Source: Litoribacter ruber
GTDB taxonomy: Bacteria; Bacteroidota; Bacteroidia; Cytophagales; Cyclobacteriaceae
Length of the DNA: 64,000 nucleotides
Direction of reading: 5' to 3'
Assembly: GCF_018500185.1 (NCBI RefSeq)
Contig: NZ_JAHBGI010000002.1
Span: 310,001-374,000, forward strand
Under the pieces are notes generated by a model. The model ran no database searches, was not told the DNA's origin, and saw only the letters and a list, made by a program, of their open reading frames with translations. Numbering within the stretch: the first letter of the stretch is position 1; every line of letters starts with the position of its first letter. Below, piece after piece: positions 51,674 through 60,832 of the stretch. The position numbers and the translations under genes were made by a program.

Positions 51674-53566
51674 TTGACAAAATTCATTTCTTTGAAGCCC
51701 GCGTTTCTTCTGCTTCTCTGCATGCTTTCCTCACTGGCTTTTGCACAGATCCCGGACACGGATCCACAAGAGCTCTATGAGCAAATCCAACAAGAAAAAG
51801 ATGACCATGCCAAGTTAAGGTTACTGTCAGATTTTGCCTGGCTGATCCATAATACCGATAGCTCACAGAAATTCTACAAAGAGGCCATCCAATTAAGTTT
51901 AGTGCTGAATGAGGCTGATTTTCTAGTTCAAAACTACAACAGGATCGGGGTGGTGTTCAGAAACCTGGACCTTCACGAAAGAGCCTTGGAATACTACGAA
52001 TACGCCCTCGTGCTCTCCAAAGAAATCGGCAATAAAAAAGAGGAAGGTTATGCACTCAACAACATTGCCCAAATCCTAAATTACCAAGGACATCCTACCG
52101 AGGCATTGGAATACTACAAAGAAGCGGAGAGAATTTTTAAGTCCATCGATCATCAAGAAGGCTTGGGCTATACCTATATAGGTTTCAGTGCCGTATATAA
52201 TAAATTGGAAAGATACATTGATGCCATTCAGGCCATTGACAAATCCATGGAGATCCGTGGAAACCACATCGACCGGAATTACCTGACATCCATATTATTC
52301 CGTGGAGATTTTTTCCTTAAACTGAAGGATTTTGATAGAGCCTATCAAGATTATGAACTTTATTTTGAACATGTCAAAGGGAATTACACCAGAGGGGAAA
52401 TGACTGCCTTTAAAAGATTCGCCGAATGGCATTATCAAAACGGCAATACCAGACAGGCAATGGAATATGCCCATAAGGCTTTGGAAATCCATCAACATAC
52501 CCCTTCCCTAGAAGCAATTTTGTCCATTTATTACCTCATGGCAGAGATTTATTCAAGTTATGGACAATACGATAAAGCTTTTGAATATCAACAGGCTTAT
52601 ATTGACGGAAAAGACCAACTCTTGGATGAAAGAACCAACAGTTACCTCACCAACCTCAAAATAAGAAGACAGGAGGCTGAAATCAAGTCGCTGGAACTGG
52701 ATCGAAAAATCCAAGAAGAGCAGGCCAGCAAAAAAAAACTGATTAACATCGGGCTTCTGTTTCTGCTATTCCTTTCCGGCTGCATGATCTTTATATATTA
52801 TCGCTCTTATCAGCAGGAAAGATTGAACCTAGCCAAACTCAATGCCCAAAAACAGGAAATTGCCAGCCAAGCCGAAGAACTCAAAAACCTCAACATGGTC
52901 AAGGATAAACTTTTTTCCATCCTCGCCCATGACCTCAGAGGTCCTTTGAACAGCTTAAGGGGCTTGATTCAATTGATAGAGGAAGAGGACCTGACCGAGC
53001 AGGAGTTTAGGGAAATCCTTCCATTGATCAGTCAAAATGTAGGGAATAACAGTATTCTCCTTGAAAACCTGCTCATGTGGTCAAGATCCCAAATGAAGGG
53101 AATGCGTCCGTTAAAGCAAACTGTGAGGATAAAAAGTATTTTTGATGATAATGAAGATCACCTAAACCAAATCGCCCTGCAGAAAAACATCCGGCTGGTG
53201 AATGTAATCGATGATTCTGTGTTGGTAAAAGCAGATCGTGGGATGATTGACATCGTGATGCGTAATCTATTGACCAATGCCCTGAAATTTACCCCTGAAG
53301 GCGGTGAGATCAGTGTGGAAGCAGAGGACTTGGGCAAAAGCTGGAAGATTCTTATTTCCGATTCCGGAGTAGGGATTGCCGCAGAAAATATGGACCAAAT
53401 CTTTGGGACAAATTTCTATACCACCGTAGGCACCAAAAAAGAAAAAGGAAGCGGCCTTGGGCTTCTACTGTCAAAGGAATTGATTGAAAAAAACAATGGC
53501 ACCATCTCCCTAAACAGCGTAGAAGGAGAAGGCACCACCTTTTATTTTACTTTACCCAAGGCCTAA
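51674..53566 (+). CDS. TPR-domain sensor histidine kinase
   Basis: 630 residues from a TTG start, preferred because it gives a clear signal peptide (MTKFISLKPAFLLLLCMLSSLAFAQ). Residues 30-320 are tetratricopeptide repeats in the periplasm, a helix at about 355-376 crosses the membrane, a coiled segment leads to HisKA with His419 (FSILAHDLRG), and the HATPase has N box 'MRNLLTNALKFTPEGG', G1 'ISDSGVGI' and G2 'GSGLGLLLSKELIEKNNG'. No response regulator is adjacent. It overlaps the convergent PhzF-like gene by 4 bp. Confidence 0.93.
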   Translation: MTKFISLKPAFLLLLCMLSSLAFAQIPDTDPQELYEQIQQEKDDHAKLRLLSDFAWLIHNTDSSQKFYKEAIQLSLVLNEADFLVQNYNRIGVVFRNLDLHERALEYYEYALVLSKEIGNKKEEGYALNNIAQILNYQGHPTEALEYYKEAERIFKSIDHQEGLGYTYIGFSAVYNKLERYIDAIQAIDKSMEIRGNHIDRNYLTSILFRGDFFLKLKDFDRAYQDYELYFEHVKGNYTRGEMTAFKRFAEWHYQNGNTRQAMEYAHKALEIHQHTPSLEAILSIYYLMAEIYSSYGQYDKAFEYQQAYIDGKDQLLDERTNSYLTNLKIRRQEAEIKSLELDRKIQEEQASKKKLINIGLLFLLFLSGCMIFIYYRSYQQERLNLAKLNAQKQEIASQAEELKNLNMVKDKLFSILAHDLRGPLNSLRGLIQLIEEEDLTEQEFREILPLISQNVGNNSILLENLLMWSRSQMKGMRPLKQTVRIKSIFDDNEDHLNQIALQKNIRLVNVIDDSVLVKADRGMIDIVMRNLLTNALKFTPEGGEISVEAEDLGKSWKILISDSGVGIAAENMDQIFGTNFYTTVGTKKEKGSGLGLLLSKELIEKNNGTISLNSVEGEGTTFYFTLPKA

Positions 53567-54366
53567 ATCTCTACCGTACAGGTTTCCAATATCTGATACC
53601 TGCCTTCCAGATAGACTTTGTTTCGGTCTTCCCTAAACCGGCATTTGAACCTGCCTCCCCTATCACTGAGTTGTAGCGCGGTCATCTCGTCATTCATAAG
53701 TTTCTTGGACCAAAAGGGAACCAAAGCGGCATGGGATGAACCCGTGGCGTGATCCTCCAACTGGTGATAATGAGGCACTAATGTTCTGCTCACAAAATGG
53801 GCTTTTTTGCCCGGTGCAGTTATAGCGTAACTATAAATATCAGAACCTCTCAATTTAGCAAAGTCTGGGTTCATTTTTTTGATCAAACTCTCGCTTTCCA
53901 CCAAAATGATATGCTTCCCATCCGTCTCATACATGGCCATGATGGGAATACCTAATCCTTCTTCAATGGCTGCTGGAACTTCAATTTCCTTGATAAGGTG
54001 GACTGCCTCCAGCTCGATGATAAAAGTATCATTTTCCTGCCACTGTACCCTTACGGTCCCTTTGCGGTGGTGAAGCGTAAAGGGCTCATGGCTATTGAAT
54101 TTCTTGCCCAAAAATATCGCGGCAGCAGCGGCCCCGTGTCCGCAAAGGTTGATTTCCTCATCCACAGCAAACCATCTCACATGAAAATGCCCCTCCTGCT
54201 CTGCAGGCCATAGAAAGGTAGAAGCCGGCTGCCTGACCTTGGTGCCGATCTTCTGCATTTGCTCATCATCAAGGGGACTTTTAAAATAAAAACAGGCTGC
54301 AGGATTGCCCGTATACTCAAGGGTTTTGTCAGTAAATACTGCTATTACTTGATAGTTTAAAATCAT
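53563..54366 (-). CDS. PhzF-family isomerase-like protein
   Basis: 267 residues. Two-lobed diaminopimelate epimerase-like fold: 'VIAVFTDKTLEYTGNPAACFYF', then 'RWFAVDEEINLCGHGAAAAAIFL' in the first half and 'FVSRTLVPHYHQLEDHATGSSHAALVPFW' in the second. The Glu-Asn/Asp and glycine loops expected in PhzF are visible, but the substrate in this organism is unknown. Single gene, 74 bp from trkH. Confidence 0.9.
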   Translation of the reverse strand: MILNYQVIAVFTDKTLEYTGNPAACFYFKSPLDDEQMQKIGTKVRQPASTFLWPAEQEGHFHVRWFAVDEEINLCGHGAAAAAIFLGKKFNSHEPFTLHHRKGTVRVQWQENDTFIIELEAVHLIKEIEVPAAIEEGLGIPIMAMYETDGKHIILVESESLIKKMNPDFAKLRGSDIYSYAITAPGKKAHFVSRTLVPHYHQLEDHATGSSHAALVPFWSKKLMNDEMTALQLSDRGGRFKCRFREDRNKVYLEGRYQILETCTVEI

Positions 54367-54440
54367 AAAATGGTTCTTTGCGGTTCAATTCTTAAAATAA
54401 GCAAAACCCTGCTCATCTTCAAATTATCAAGCCTATTCAA

Positions 54441-55892
54441 TCAATTGGCACGCCAAAAATATGGAGAGAACAATACAAGAATGGTAAACAGCTCCAGCCT
54501 TCCCAAAAGCATGAGGAAACAAAGGAATAATTTGGCAAAAGGTGAAAAGAAAGCGAAATTATCCATGGGGCCAACCAAAGCCACAGCAGGGCCGACATTC
54601 CCCAAACTTGTAGCCACAGAGCCAAAGGAAGTCAACATATCATACCCCGCAAAAGACATGACCATGCTACCTATCACAAAAATAGCCAGGTAAATCAGCA
54701 GGAAATTCATGATGTGGGTGATCACTTTTCCGGTTACTCTTTCCCCATTGATTTTCAAGGGAACAACTGCCCTGGGGTGAACCATACGTTTAAATTCCAA
54801 CAAACTGTTTTTTACAAAGGTCAGGTGTCTAATAAACTTTATTCCACCGCTTGTGGAACCTGCACTGGCCCCTGCAAATAGTAACATGAAAAAGATGATG
54901 ACCATTTCGTCGGAATAGGCTGTGTAATCGGCCGTCACATACCCTGTGGTGGTAATCAAGGAAATGATTTGAAACGCCGAATCCCGAAAAGCCTGTTCGA
55001 AAGAAGTGCCTGAAAAATAATATATAGGTCCCGTAAGCACCAATATGAAAAAAAGCACTGTGGTAAAATATGCCCTAAATTCATCACTGGCCCACACTCT
55101 GTTAAACTTACCTTTTAAGCCCAGGTAAATCAAAGTGAAGTTTGTACCCGCCAAAAACATGAAAATGATAGCTACATAATGAATAAACGGAATATCAAAA
55201 TGAGCCATACTGGCGTTTTTGGTCGAAAAACCTCCGGTAGCCATAGTCGTCAGCCCATGGTTTACCGCATCAAACAGATCCATCCCGCCAATTCGATAGA
55301 GGATCATGACCAACACAGTAAGCCCAACATATACAAACCAGAGCCTTTTTGCCGTTTCGCGGATCCTGGGATGGAGCTTGTCGGAAGTCGGACCCGGAGA
55401 CTCGGCCACAAAAAGCTCAATCCCCCCAATCCCGAGAAGCGGAAATATGGCTACCGTCAATACGATAATCCCCAATCCGCCTATCCACTGGGTCATGCTT
55501 CTCCAGGTAAGCACTCCTACGGGCATGCTTTCGATATCCTCTAAAATTGTGGCACCTGTAGTGGTGAGTCCAGAAACGGTTTCAAATATAGCATCCGGCA
55601 AATAGGAGATCGTACCGCTAAACAAGTAGGGAAGCATTCCAAAAACAGACATGAAAAGCCAGCTCAACGCCACGATTAGGTACCCCTCACGCTTCCTAAT
55701 AAGATTGTCCTCACGCTTAAAACTGAAAAAGAGCAGAGCACCAAAACCACCGCTGATCAACCCAGAATGGGCTAAGGGCATCAGATCACGGCTATCGTAA
55801 TACCACGAAAAAAGGATACTGGGTACCATCAGTACGGCCAAAAGCATCAATAGGCCTCCCATCACTTTCCCAATTGCGGTGTAATGAATCAT
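54441..55892 (-). CDS. trkH: Trk potassium uptake protein TrkH
   Basis: 483 residues, about eleven helices. Selectivity filter-like loops with Gly: 'SGLTTTGATILEDIE', 'GLTTMATGGFSTKNAS', 'ITTTGYVTADY', 'TSLGNVGPAVA'. Membrane pore subunit that lets K+ in under control of TrkA, encoded 3 bp upstream. The start ATG at 55890-55892 follows the trkA stop directly. Confidence 0.96.
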   Translation of the reverse strand: MIHYTAIGKVMGGLLMLLAVLMVPSILFSWYYDSRDLMPLAHSGLISGGFGALLFFSFKREDNLIRKREGYLIVALSWLFMSVFGMLPYLFSGTISYLPDAIFETVSGLTTTGATILEDIESMPVGVLTWRSMTQWIGGLGIIVLTVAIFPLLGIGGIELFVAESPGPTSDKLHPRIRETAKRLWFVYVGLTVLVMILYRIGGMDLFDAVNHGLTTMATGGFSTKNASMAHFDIPFIHYVAIIFMFLAGTNFTLIYLGLKGKFNRVWASDEFRAYFTTVLFFILVLTGPIYYFSGTSFEQAFRDSAFQIISLITTTGYVTADYTAYSDEMVIIFFMLLFAGASAGSTSGGIKFIRHLTFVKNSLLEFKRMVHPRAVVPLKINGERVTGKVITHIMNFLLIYLAIFVIGSMVMSFAGYDMLTSFGSVATSLGNVGPAVALVGPMDNFAFFSPFAKLFLCFLMLLGRLELFTILVLFSPYFWRAN

Positions 55893-55895
55893 AAT

Positions 55896-57236
55896 CTAAT
55901 TAAACAGTTTTTCCAAAATAGGCTGAGCTGCCGGCAGGGCAAATACGATAGCTTTATCATGCATCTCCAATCTGAAATCCCCATCAGGAATAAAGACATT
56001 TTCCCCCCGGATTACCCCGGCCACGATAGCTGTGCTTGGAAAATGTAGCTCTCTGATGGGCTTTTTGGTCAACCTGTTATTTTTGGTTACTACATATTGC
56101 ACAAATTCTGCATCCACACCATATATCCCGGTTACCGCTTCCACTTTGCCCTTTCTAAGGTATCTACTCACCTGGTTGGCCGCCACAAGTTTTTTGTTGA
56201 TCAGGGAATCCACCCCTATACTGTGGGAGATGTGGATGTATTCACGGGTATCCACGTGGGCGATGGTTTTGTAAACCCCGTGGTTTTTGGCACTCAGACT
56301 GGTGATGATATTCGTTTCGGAGCTTTCCGTCAAGGCAAGGAAACCATCCATTTCCTCCAAGCCTTCATCTATGAGCAGGTCAATGTTCTTATAATCACCA
56401 TGAATCACCAAGGTCTCCGAAAGCCTTTCGCTTAGCCACTTGCATCGTTCCTTATCTTTGTGTATCAGCGTCAGCCTGTAATTACTCTCCATCCTCAAGG
56501 CAGTGCTGTACGCCAAATCATCCCCCCCGATCATCATGATGTTGCGGATGGGGACTTCTTTATGGTTAATTAATTCCTTGATGGAATCCACCGCTTTTTT
56601 GTTGCTGATAAAAAACACATGGTCATTGCTTCTGATCACCGTATCCCCACGTGGAATGATGGTAAGCTGGTCACGGATGATGGCGATGATTCGGATATCC
56701 TCAAAAATGGGGTTGGTACTTGAGTCGGAAAGTTTTTTGTTGATTAGCGGGCTGTTGCGGTCCAAGGTAATGCCCACCACGTTCAGCTTTCCACCCTCAA
56801 ACTCAAACACATCCGAAAAAGTAGAGTTTTTCATCATTCGGGAAATCTCTATACTGCAGAGCATGGAAGGCGAAATGATGGAATCTATGCCCAGGTTATG
56901 AAAATAGCTTTGGTTGTCAGGCTCGAGGTAATCGTGGTTTCTTACTCTGGCGATCACCTTTTTGGCACCCAACTGCTTGGCAAGCATGGCCGTTACGATA
57001 TTGGTTTTCTCCGAGGTGGTGACGGCAAGCACCAAACTGGCTTGCCCCACATTGGCTTTCTTCAAAATATCCAGGGAGGCTGAATCCCCCCAAACGGTCA
57101 ACACATCTAATCTACTCGAAATGTTTTCCAGAATATCCTTCTCGGTATCAATCAAGATGATGTCCTTGTTTTCGTAACTCAGATGCTCAGCCAGATGGTA
57201 TCCCATGTCCCCGGCCCCAGCGATGACTATATTCAT
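55896..57236 (-). CDS. trkA: Trk system NAD-binding regulatory protein TrkA
   Basis: 446 residues with two RCK_N/RCK_C units: 'NIVIAGAGDMGYHLAEHLS' with Glu/Asp in 'ILIDTEKDILE', and a second Rossmann unit 'NIMMIGGDDLAYSTALRME'. The second nucleotide loop is altered (GGDDLA instead of GxGxxG). Cytosolic ring that gates TrkH in response to NAD(H) or ATP. Directly upstream of trkH. Confidence 0.96.
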   Translation of the reverse strand: MNIVIAGAGDMGYHLAEHLSYENKDIILIDTEKDILENISSRLDVLTVWGDSASLDILKKANVGQASLVLAVTTSEKTNIVTAMLAKQLGAKKVIARVRNHDYLEPDNQSYFHNLGIDSIISPSMLCSIEISRMMKNSTFSDVFEFEGGKLNVVGITLDRNSPLINKKLSDSSTNPIFEDIRIIAIIRDQLTIIPRGDTVIRSNDHVFFISNKKAVDSIKELINHKEVPIRNIMMIGGDDLAYSTALRMESNYRLTLIHKDKERCKWLSERLSETLVIHGDYKNIDLLIDEGLEEMDGFLALTESSETNIITSLSAKNHGVYKTIAHVDTREYIHISHSIGVDSLINKKLVAANQVSRYLRKGKVEAVTGIYGVDAEFVQYVVTKNNRLTKKPIRELHFPSTAIVAGVIRGENVFIPDGDFRLEMHDKAIVFALPAAQPILEKLFN

Positions 57237-57334
57237 ATCCTGAAACGTTTGCTTTTTTAGGCAGGTGGCAAATTTACATACATTATTCTGTAATATTTAC
57301 TATAAATTCCTAATTCAGAAATCATCTATATAAA

Positions 57335-58051
57335 TCACCTGCAAAACTGGTTGATATATTTGGTAGCGGTATCACTGCCCTCTTCCACCGATTTCCGCCA
57401 ATCTCTACATGCCTGGCTCTTCTGGTCTAGCCTATAATGGCTTATCCCCTTGTTGACCAGGATGTCCGGATGGTCGGGATTGAGCTTGAGGGCATAGCTG
57501 AAGTCCTCCACGGCTTTTTGGTAACGGGCAAGCTTGAGGTGGGCATTCCCTCGGTTGAAATGGTAGGCATATACCAGCGGGAAGTCCTCCCCGTTTATTT
57601 TACTGTAGCGTATGGCTTCGCTGAAAAGCTCAATTGCCTTTTCCAATTCATTTTTTTCATAATACACATACCCAAGGTAATATGTGAGCTCATCGTCTTC
57701 CCTGAAGACCCTATTCCCTTTTTCAAGAAGCTTTATCAAGTTGGATTTATCGCCCTGAGTGTTGATGTAAGCCGAGTACAGGTTGATGTAGGCAGGATGA
57801 AAGGTGGAGTCAATGGAAATGGCATCCTCTATATCTCTGATGGCAGCGGGATAGTTGCCTCGTTCGATTTGGGAGATCCCCTGATCGGTCAACCGGATGG
57901 CTTTCTCCCTATCCTCTGCATCCACTTCTATTTCCACCTCCTGCGCAAAAGAAACCTGAGCCAAAGAGAGAAAACACATTATTAATATTGGAATAAAAGA
58001 AAATGATTTCCTTTTATTTAAACGCATTGAATTCAAACCTAATTTAATCAT
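57335..58051 (-). CDS. Exported tetratricopeptide repeat protein
   Basis: 238 residues. Signal peptide (about 10-37, ending SFAQE), then four to five TPR units from about 45 on: 'AIRLTDQGISQIERGNYPAAIRDIEDAISID', 'YYLGYVYYEKNELEKAIELFSEAI', 'FNRGNAHLKLARYQKAVEDFSYALKLNPDHPDI', 'VNKGISHYRLDQKSQACRDWRKSVEEG'. Protein-protein interaction in the periplasm; no other domain. A 98-bp gap separates it from trkA. Confidence 0.88.
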   Translation of the reverse strand: MIKLGLNSMRLNKRKSFSFIPILIMCFLSLAQVSFAQEVEIEVDAEDREKAIRLTDQGISQIERGNYPAAIRDIEDAISIDSTFHPAYINLYSAYINTQGDKSNLIKLLEKGNRVFREDDELTYYLGYVYYEKNELEKAIELFSEAIRYSKINGEDFPLVYAYHFNRGNAHLKLARYQKAVEDFSYALKLNPDHPDILVNKGISHYRLDQKSQACRDWRKSVEEGSDTATKYINQFCR

Positions 58052-58189
58052 TTAAGACAAGCTAAAGTAAAGTTTTTATACTGTACCATTCATACCTTAT
58101 TTGAGACTGCATGTACAATATGTCACAGTATTATAGTTATTAAGGTAGTAATTTTGTTCAAAATTAACCTTTCAAGTAAGTTAAAGTTT

Positions 58190-58867
58190 ATGAAACGACT
58201 TCTCCTCCTTACCGGACTTCTGGTACTAACCCTGGATGTTTACAGCCAAAGCCTAGTAAACAATGAAGTTGGGGGCTGGCTGATGTTTTTCAACAGGACC
58301 AGGTTTCACGAAAAGTGGAGCTTGCACACCGAAATCCAGGACCGTTTTTATGACATCTCCGCCAAAGAAGAGCAACTGCTAATTAGAGGCGGCCTGAATT
58401 ACCACCTCAATCAGAAAACCTGGTTGACTGCCGGTTATGGCTATATAGAAAGTTACCCTCCGGAGGATGTGGTGGCTGACAAAGTGGTGGAGCACCGCAT
58501 CTGGCAACAGGTCATGCATTTTCATGCCATTGGCCGGGTGGCTATCGAGCACCGAGGAAGACTGGAGCAGCGTTTTGTGGGGGACCGCTACAGGGATCGG
58601 ATCCGTTACCGCCTGATGGCCACCATACCTTTCAATAACCGCGTAATGCAGCCCAAAACCGTATTTGGCGCGGTGTATAATGAATTATTCTTGCATCAAT
58701 TTGAATCCAGTCCTTACGACCGGAACCGCTTTTACACGGCCTTGGGATATCAATTTACCACTGCCACCAACCTGCAGGCGGGCTATATGGCCCAGAATTT
58801 TGCCGGTAAAACCAAGGGGTACATGCAACTTGGCCTGACTTCTAATTTATATTTATTAGGTAAATAA
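58190..58867 (+). CDS. DUF2490 outer-membrane-like protein
   Basis: 225 residues from the ATG at 58190 (the longer frame starts at TTG without support). Signal peptide MKRLLLLTGLLVLTLDVYSQ. Barrel-like beta strands with 'NRTRFHEKWSLHTEIQDRFYD', 'RIWQQVMHFHAIGRVAIEHRGRLEQRFV' and a terminal strand 'MQLGLTSNLYLLG'. This is the DUF2490 family of predicted outer-membrane barrels in Bacteroidota. Role unknown. A 31-bp gap with a hairpin precedes the transporter gene. Confidence 0.82.
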   Translation: MKRLLLLTGLLVLTLDVYSQSLVNNEVGGWLMFFNRTRFHEKWSLHTEIQDRFYDISAKEEQLLIRGGLNYHLNQKTWLTAGYGYIESYPPEDVVADKVVEHRIWQQVMHFHAIGRVAIEHRGRLEQRFVGDRYRDRIRYRLMATIPFNNRVMQPKTVFGAVYNELFLHQFESSPYDRNRFYTALGYQFTTATNLQAGYMAQNFAGKTKGYMQLGLTSNLYLLGK

Positions 58868-58874
58868 TGTTTAC

Positions 58875-58895
58875 GATGGGTATATTGTACCCATC
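58875..58895 (+). promoter_or_regulatory. Hairpin just before the Nramp-like gene
   Basis: GATGGGTA-TATTG-TACCCATC, a perfect 8-bp stem with a 5-nt loop that ends 3 bp before the ATG at 58899. It would occupy the ribosome-binding region, or end the DUF2490 transcript. No T-run follows. Confidence 0.45.
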
Positions 58896-58898
58896 AAG

Positions 58899-60122
58899 AT
58901 GAAAAGAACCCTTAAAGAATATATTGGGCCCGGTCCATTGATCGCCGCGGCCTTTATAGGTCCAGGCACGGTCACCGTGTGCACCATTGCCGGTGTAAGT
59001 TATGGATACGAGCTGCTTTGGGCGATATTTTTTTCGGTGTTGATAACCATCGTATTCCAGGAAATGTCCTCCCGCATAGGACTGGCCACACAGTTAGGTC
59101 TGGCCAACCTACTTGGCCAGACCATCCACAACAGGTTGCTAAGGATATTCGGAATAGGCTTGGTCATTCTAGCCATTTTCCTTGGCAATGCTGCCTACGA
59201 AGCCGGAAACATCGGGGGAGCAGCGCTTGGGGCAGCCTTGCTTTTGGATTTGCCTCCTATCCATGCAGGCAATTTTACCATTAACCTCTATAGTCTTTTC
59301 ATTGGATTGATTGCCCTGATTTTGCTTTTGCTCGGCAGTTACCAAGCCATCCAAAAAATCCTCACCACATTGGTCATCCTGATGAGCCTCACATTTTTGA
59401 CAGCAGCTATCATGACCAAACCTTCCTTTCATGACCTTTTTGCAGGATTTTCACCCACTGTCAACTCAAAGAACATCATTATGGTTGTGGCGCTTTTGGG
59501 TACTACGGTGGTGCCATACAATTTATTTCTACACAGCGCCCTGGTGGCAAAGAAATGGAAATCCACTTCTGACCTCAAGCTAGTGCGAGTGGACACGATG
59601 GTAAGTATTGCACTTGGTGGACTGATCTCGGGAGCGATTGTAATCACTGCTGCAGGAGGCACTGCAATGGAGGTGGAAAGTGCGGCTGATTTGGCGCTGG
59701 GCCTAGAGCCAACCTTTGGAATATTGGCCAAATATTTAATTTCGGCCGGATTGCTGGCCGCTGGCGTCACTTCAGCCATGACCGCGCCCTTGGCTGGTGC
59801 ATTGGTACTAACCGGATGCTTTGGACTATCACAGGATTTCAGAACCCTGCCAATGAGACTTTCCATGGGTTTTATCGTATTGCTTGGTTTGATTTTTGCC
59901 TCTTTGGGCATGCGGCCGATGCAGCTGATCACCTTTGCCCAGCTGGCCAACGGGGTACTCTTGCCCCTCATCGCCACCTACATCTTAGTGGTGATCAATG
60001 AAAAAAAACTATTGGGTAAGCTAGTCAATTCCCCTCTTCAAAACCTTTGGGGGATCGCCTGCTGGTTGTTAACTTTATTACTCGGCATGGGCAGCTTGTT
60101 AAAAGTAATGGGAATATGGTAG
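58899..60122 (+). CDS. Nramp-related transporter of the 5-oxoprolinase operon (YcsG-like)
   Basis: 407 residues, eleven predicted helices in Nramp order. Helix 1 reads 'AAFIGPGTVTVCTIAGVSYGYELLW', aligning with the DPGN motif but as GPGT; helix 6 reads 'LLGTTVVPYNLFLHSALV' where manganese transporters have A-x-x-M-P-H. So Asp, Asn and Met that bind the metal are Gly21, Thr24 and Val205. It overlaps pxpA by 7 bp and is followed by pxpB and pxpC. In Bacillus a similar gene (ycsG) lies beside ycsF/kipI/kipA. The likely cargo is an organic solute such as 5-oxoproline, by inference. Confidence 0.85.
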   Translation: MKRTLKEYIGPGPLIAAAFIGPGTVTVCTIAGVSYGYELLWAIFFSVLITIVFQEMSSRIGLATQLGLANLLGQTIHNRLLRIFGIGLVILAIFLGNAAYEAGNIGGAALGAALLLDLPPIHAGNFTINLYSLFIGLIALILLLLGSYQAIQKILTTLVILMSLTFLTAAIMTKPSFHDLFAGFSPTVNSKNIIMVVALLGTTVVPYNLFLHSALVAKKWKSTSDLKLVRVDTMVSIALGGLISGAIVITAAGGTAMEVESAADLALGLEPTFGILAKYLISAGLLAAGVTSAMTAPLAGALVLTGCFGLSQDFRTLPMRLSMGFIVLLGLIFASLGMRPMQLITFAQLANGVLLPLIATYILVVINEKKLLGKLVNSPLQNLWGIACWLLTLLLGMGSLLKVMGIW

Positions 60123-60832
60123 ATTTAAATTGTGATTTGGGGGAAGGAGGCTTGGATGACATCAAGCTTATGCCTTATCTGACCAGCTGCAACATTAGCT
60201 GCGGGGCACATGCGGGATCCGAGGCAGTGATCACTACCGCCATACAGGCTGCCAAAATGAATCAAGTCAAAATCGGAGCCCACCCCTCCTATCCGGACAG
60301 GGAAAACTTTGGCAGAAAAGTCCTAAACATACCCCTTGCTGAATTGCAAATATCCCTTGTCCAACAAATGACCTATTTTAAAGATCTGTTGGACAAACAA
60401 GATGCTTCCATACATCATGTAAAACCCCATGGGGCGCTATATAACCAAGCAGCCTTAGATCCAGAAACAGCCAATTGCGTAATCAAGGCAGTCCAGCAAG
60501 TTTTTCCATTTGCTATCATTTATACTTTGGAAAATGGGGAGTTGGAAAAGGCCGCTCATCGGCATGGGTTGGATTCTTGGAGTGAAGGTTTTGCAGATAG
60601 AAATTATACCGATGAACTGAAGCTGGTCAGCAGAAATCTTCCCCATGCAGTCCTAACCGAGAAGGAGAAAATCTTGGCCCATGTGGCTTCCATGATCAAG
60701 GATCACAAAATTGTCACCGAAAACGGCAAAGCCATTCCAGCTAAAATTCAAACCTTATGCATCCATGGTGACAACCCCAATGCCTTGGAAATCGCCAAAT
60801 TCATACGGAAAAATTTCCCCAAATTTGAATGA
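60116..60832 (+). CDS. pxpA: 5-oxoprolinase subunit A (LamB/YcsF family)
   Basis: 238 residues from the ATG at 60116 (MVDLNCDLGEGG), the conserved family start; longer in-frame starts lie within the transporter gene. 'SCNISCGAHAGSEAVI', 'KIGAHPSYPDRENFGRK', 'HVKPHGALYNQAALD' and 'GFADRNYTDELKLVSR' are typical. With PxpB and PxpC it hydrolyses 5-oxo-L-proline (pyroglutamate) to glutamate using ATP. Stop overlaps pxpB by 4 bp. Confidence 0.95.
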   Translation: MVDLNCDLGEGGLDDIKLMPYLTSCNISCGAHAGSEAVITTAIQAAKMNQVKIGAHPSYPDRENFGRKVLNIPLAELQISLVQQMTYFKDLLDKQDASIHHVKPHGALYNQAALDPETANCVIKAVQQVFPFAIIYTLENGELEKAAHRHGLDSWSEGFADRNYTDELKLVSRNLPHAVLTEKEKILAHVASMIKDHKIVTENGKAIPAKIQTLCIHGDNPNALEIAKFIRKNFPKFE

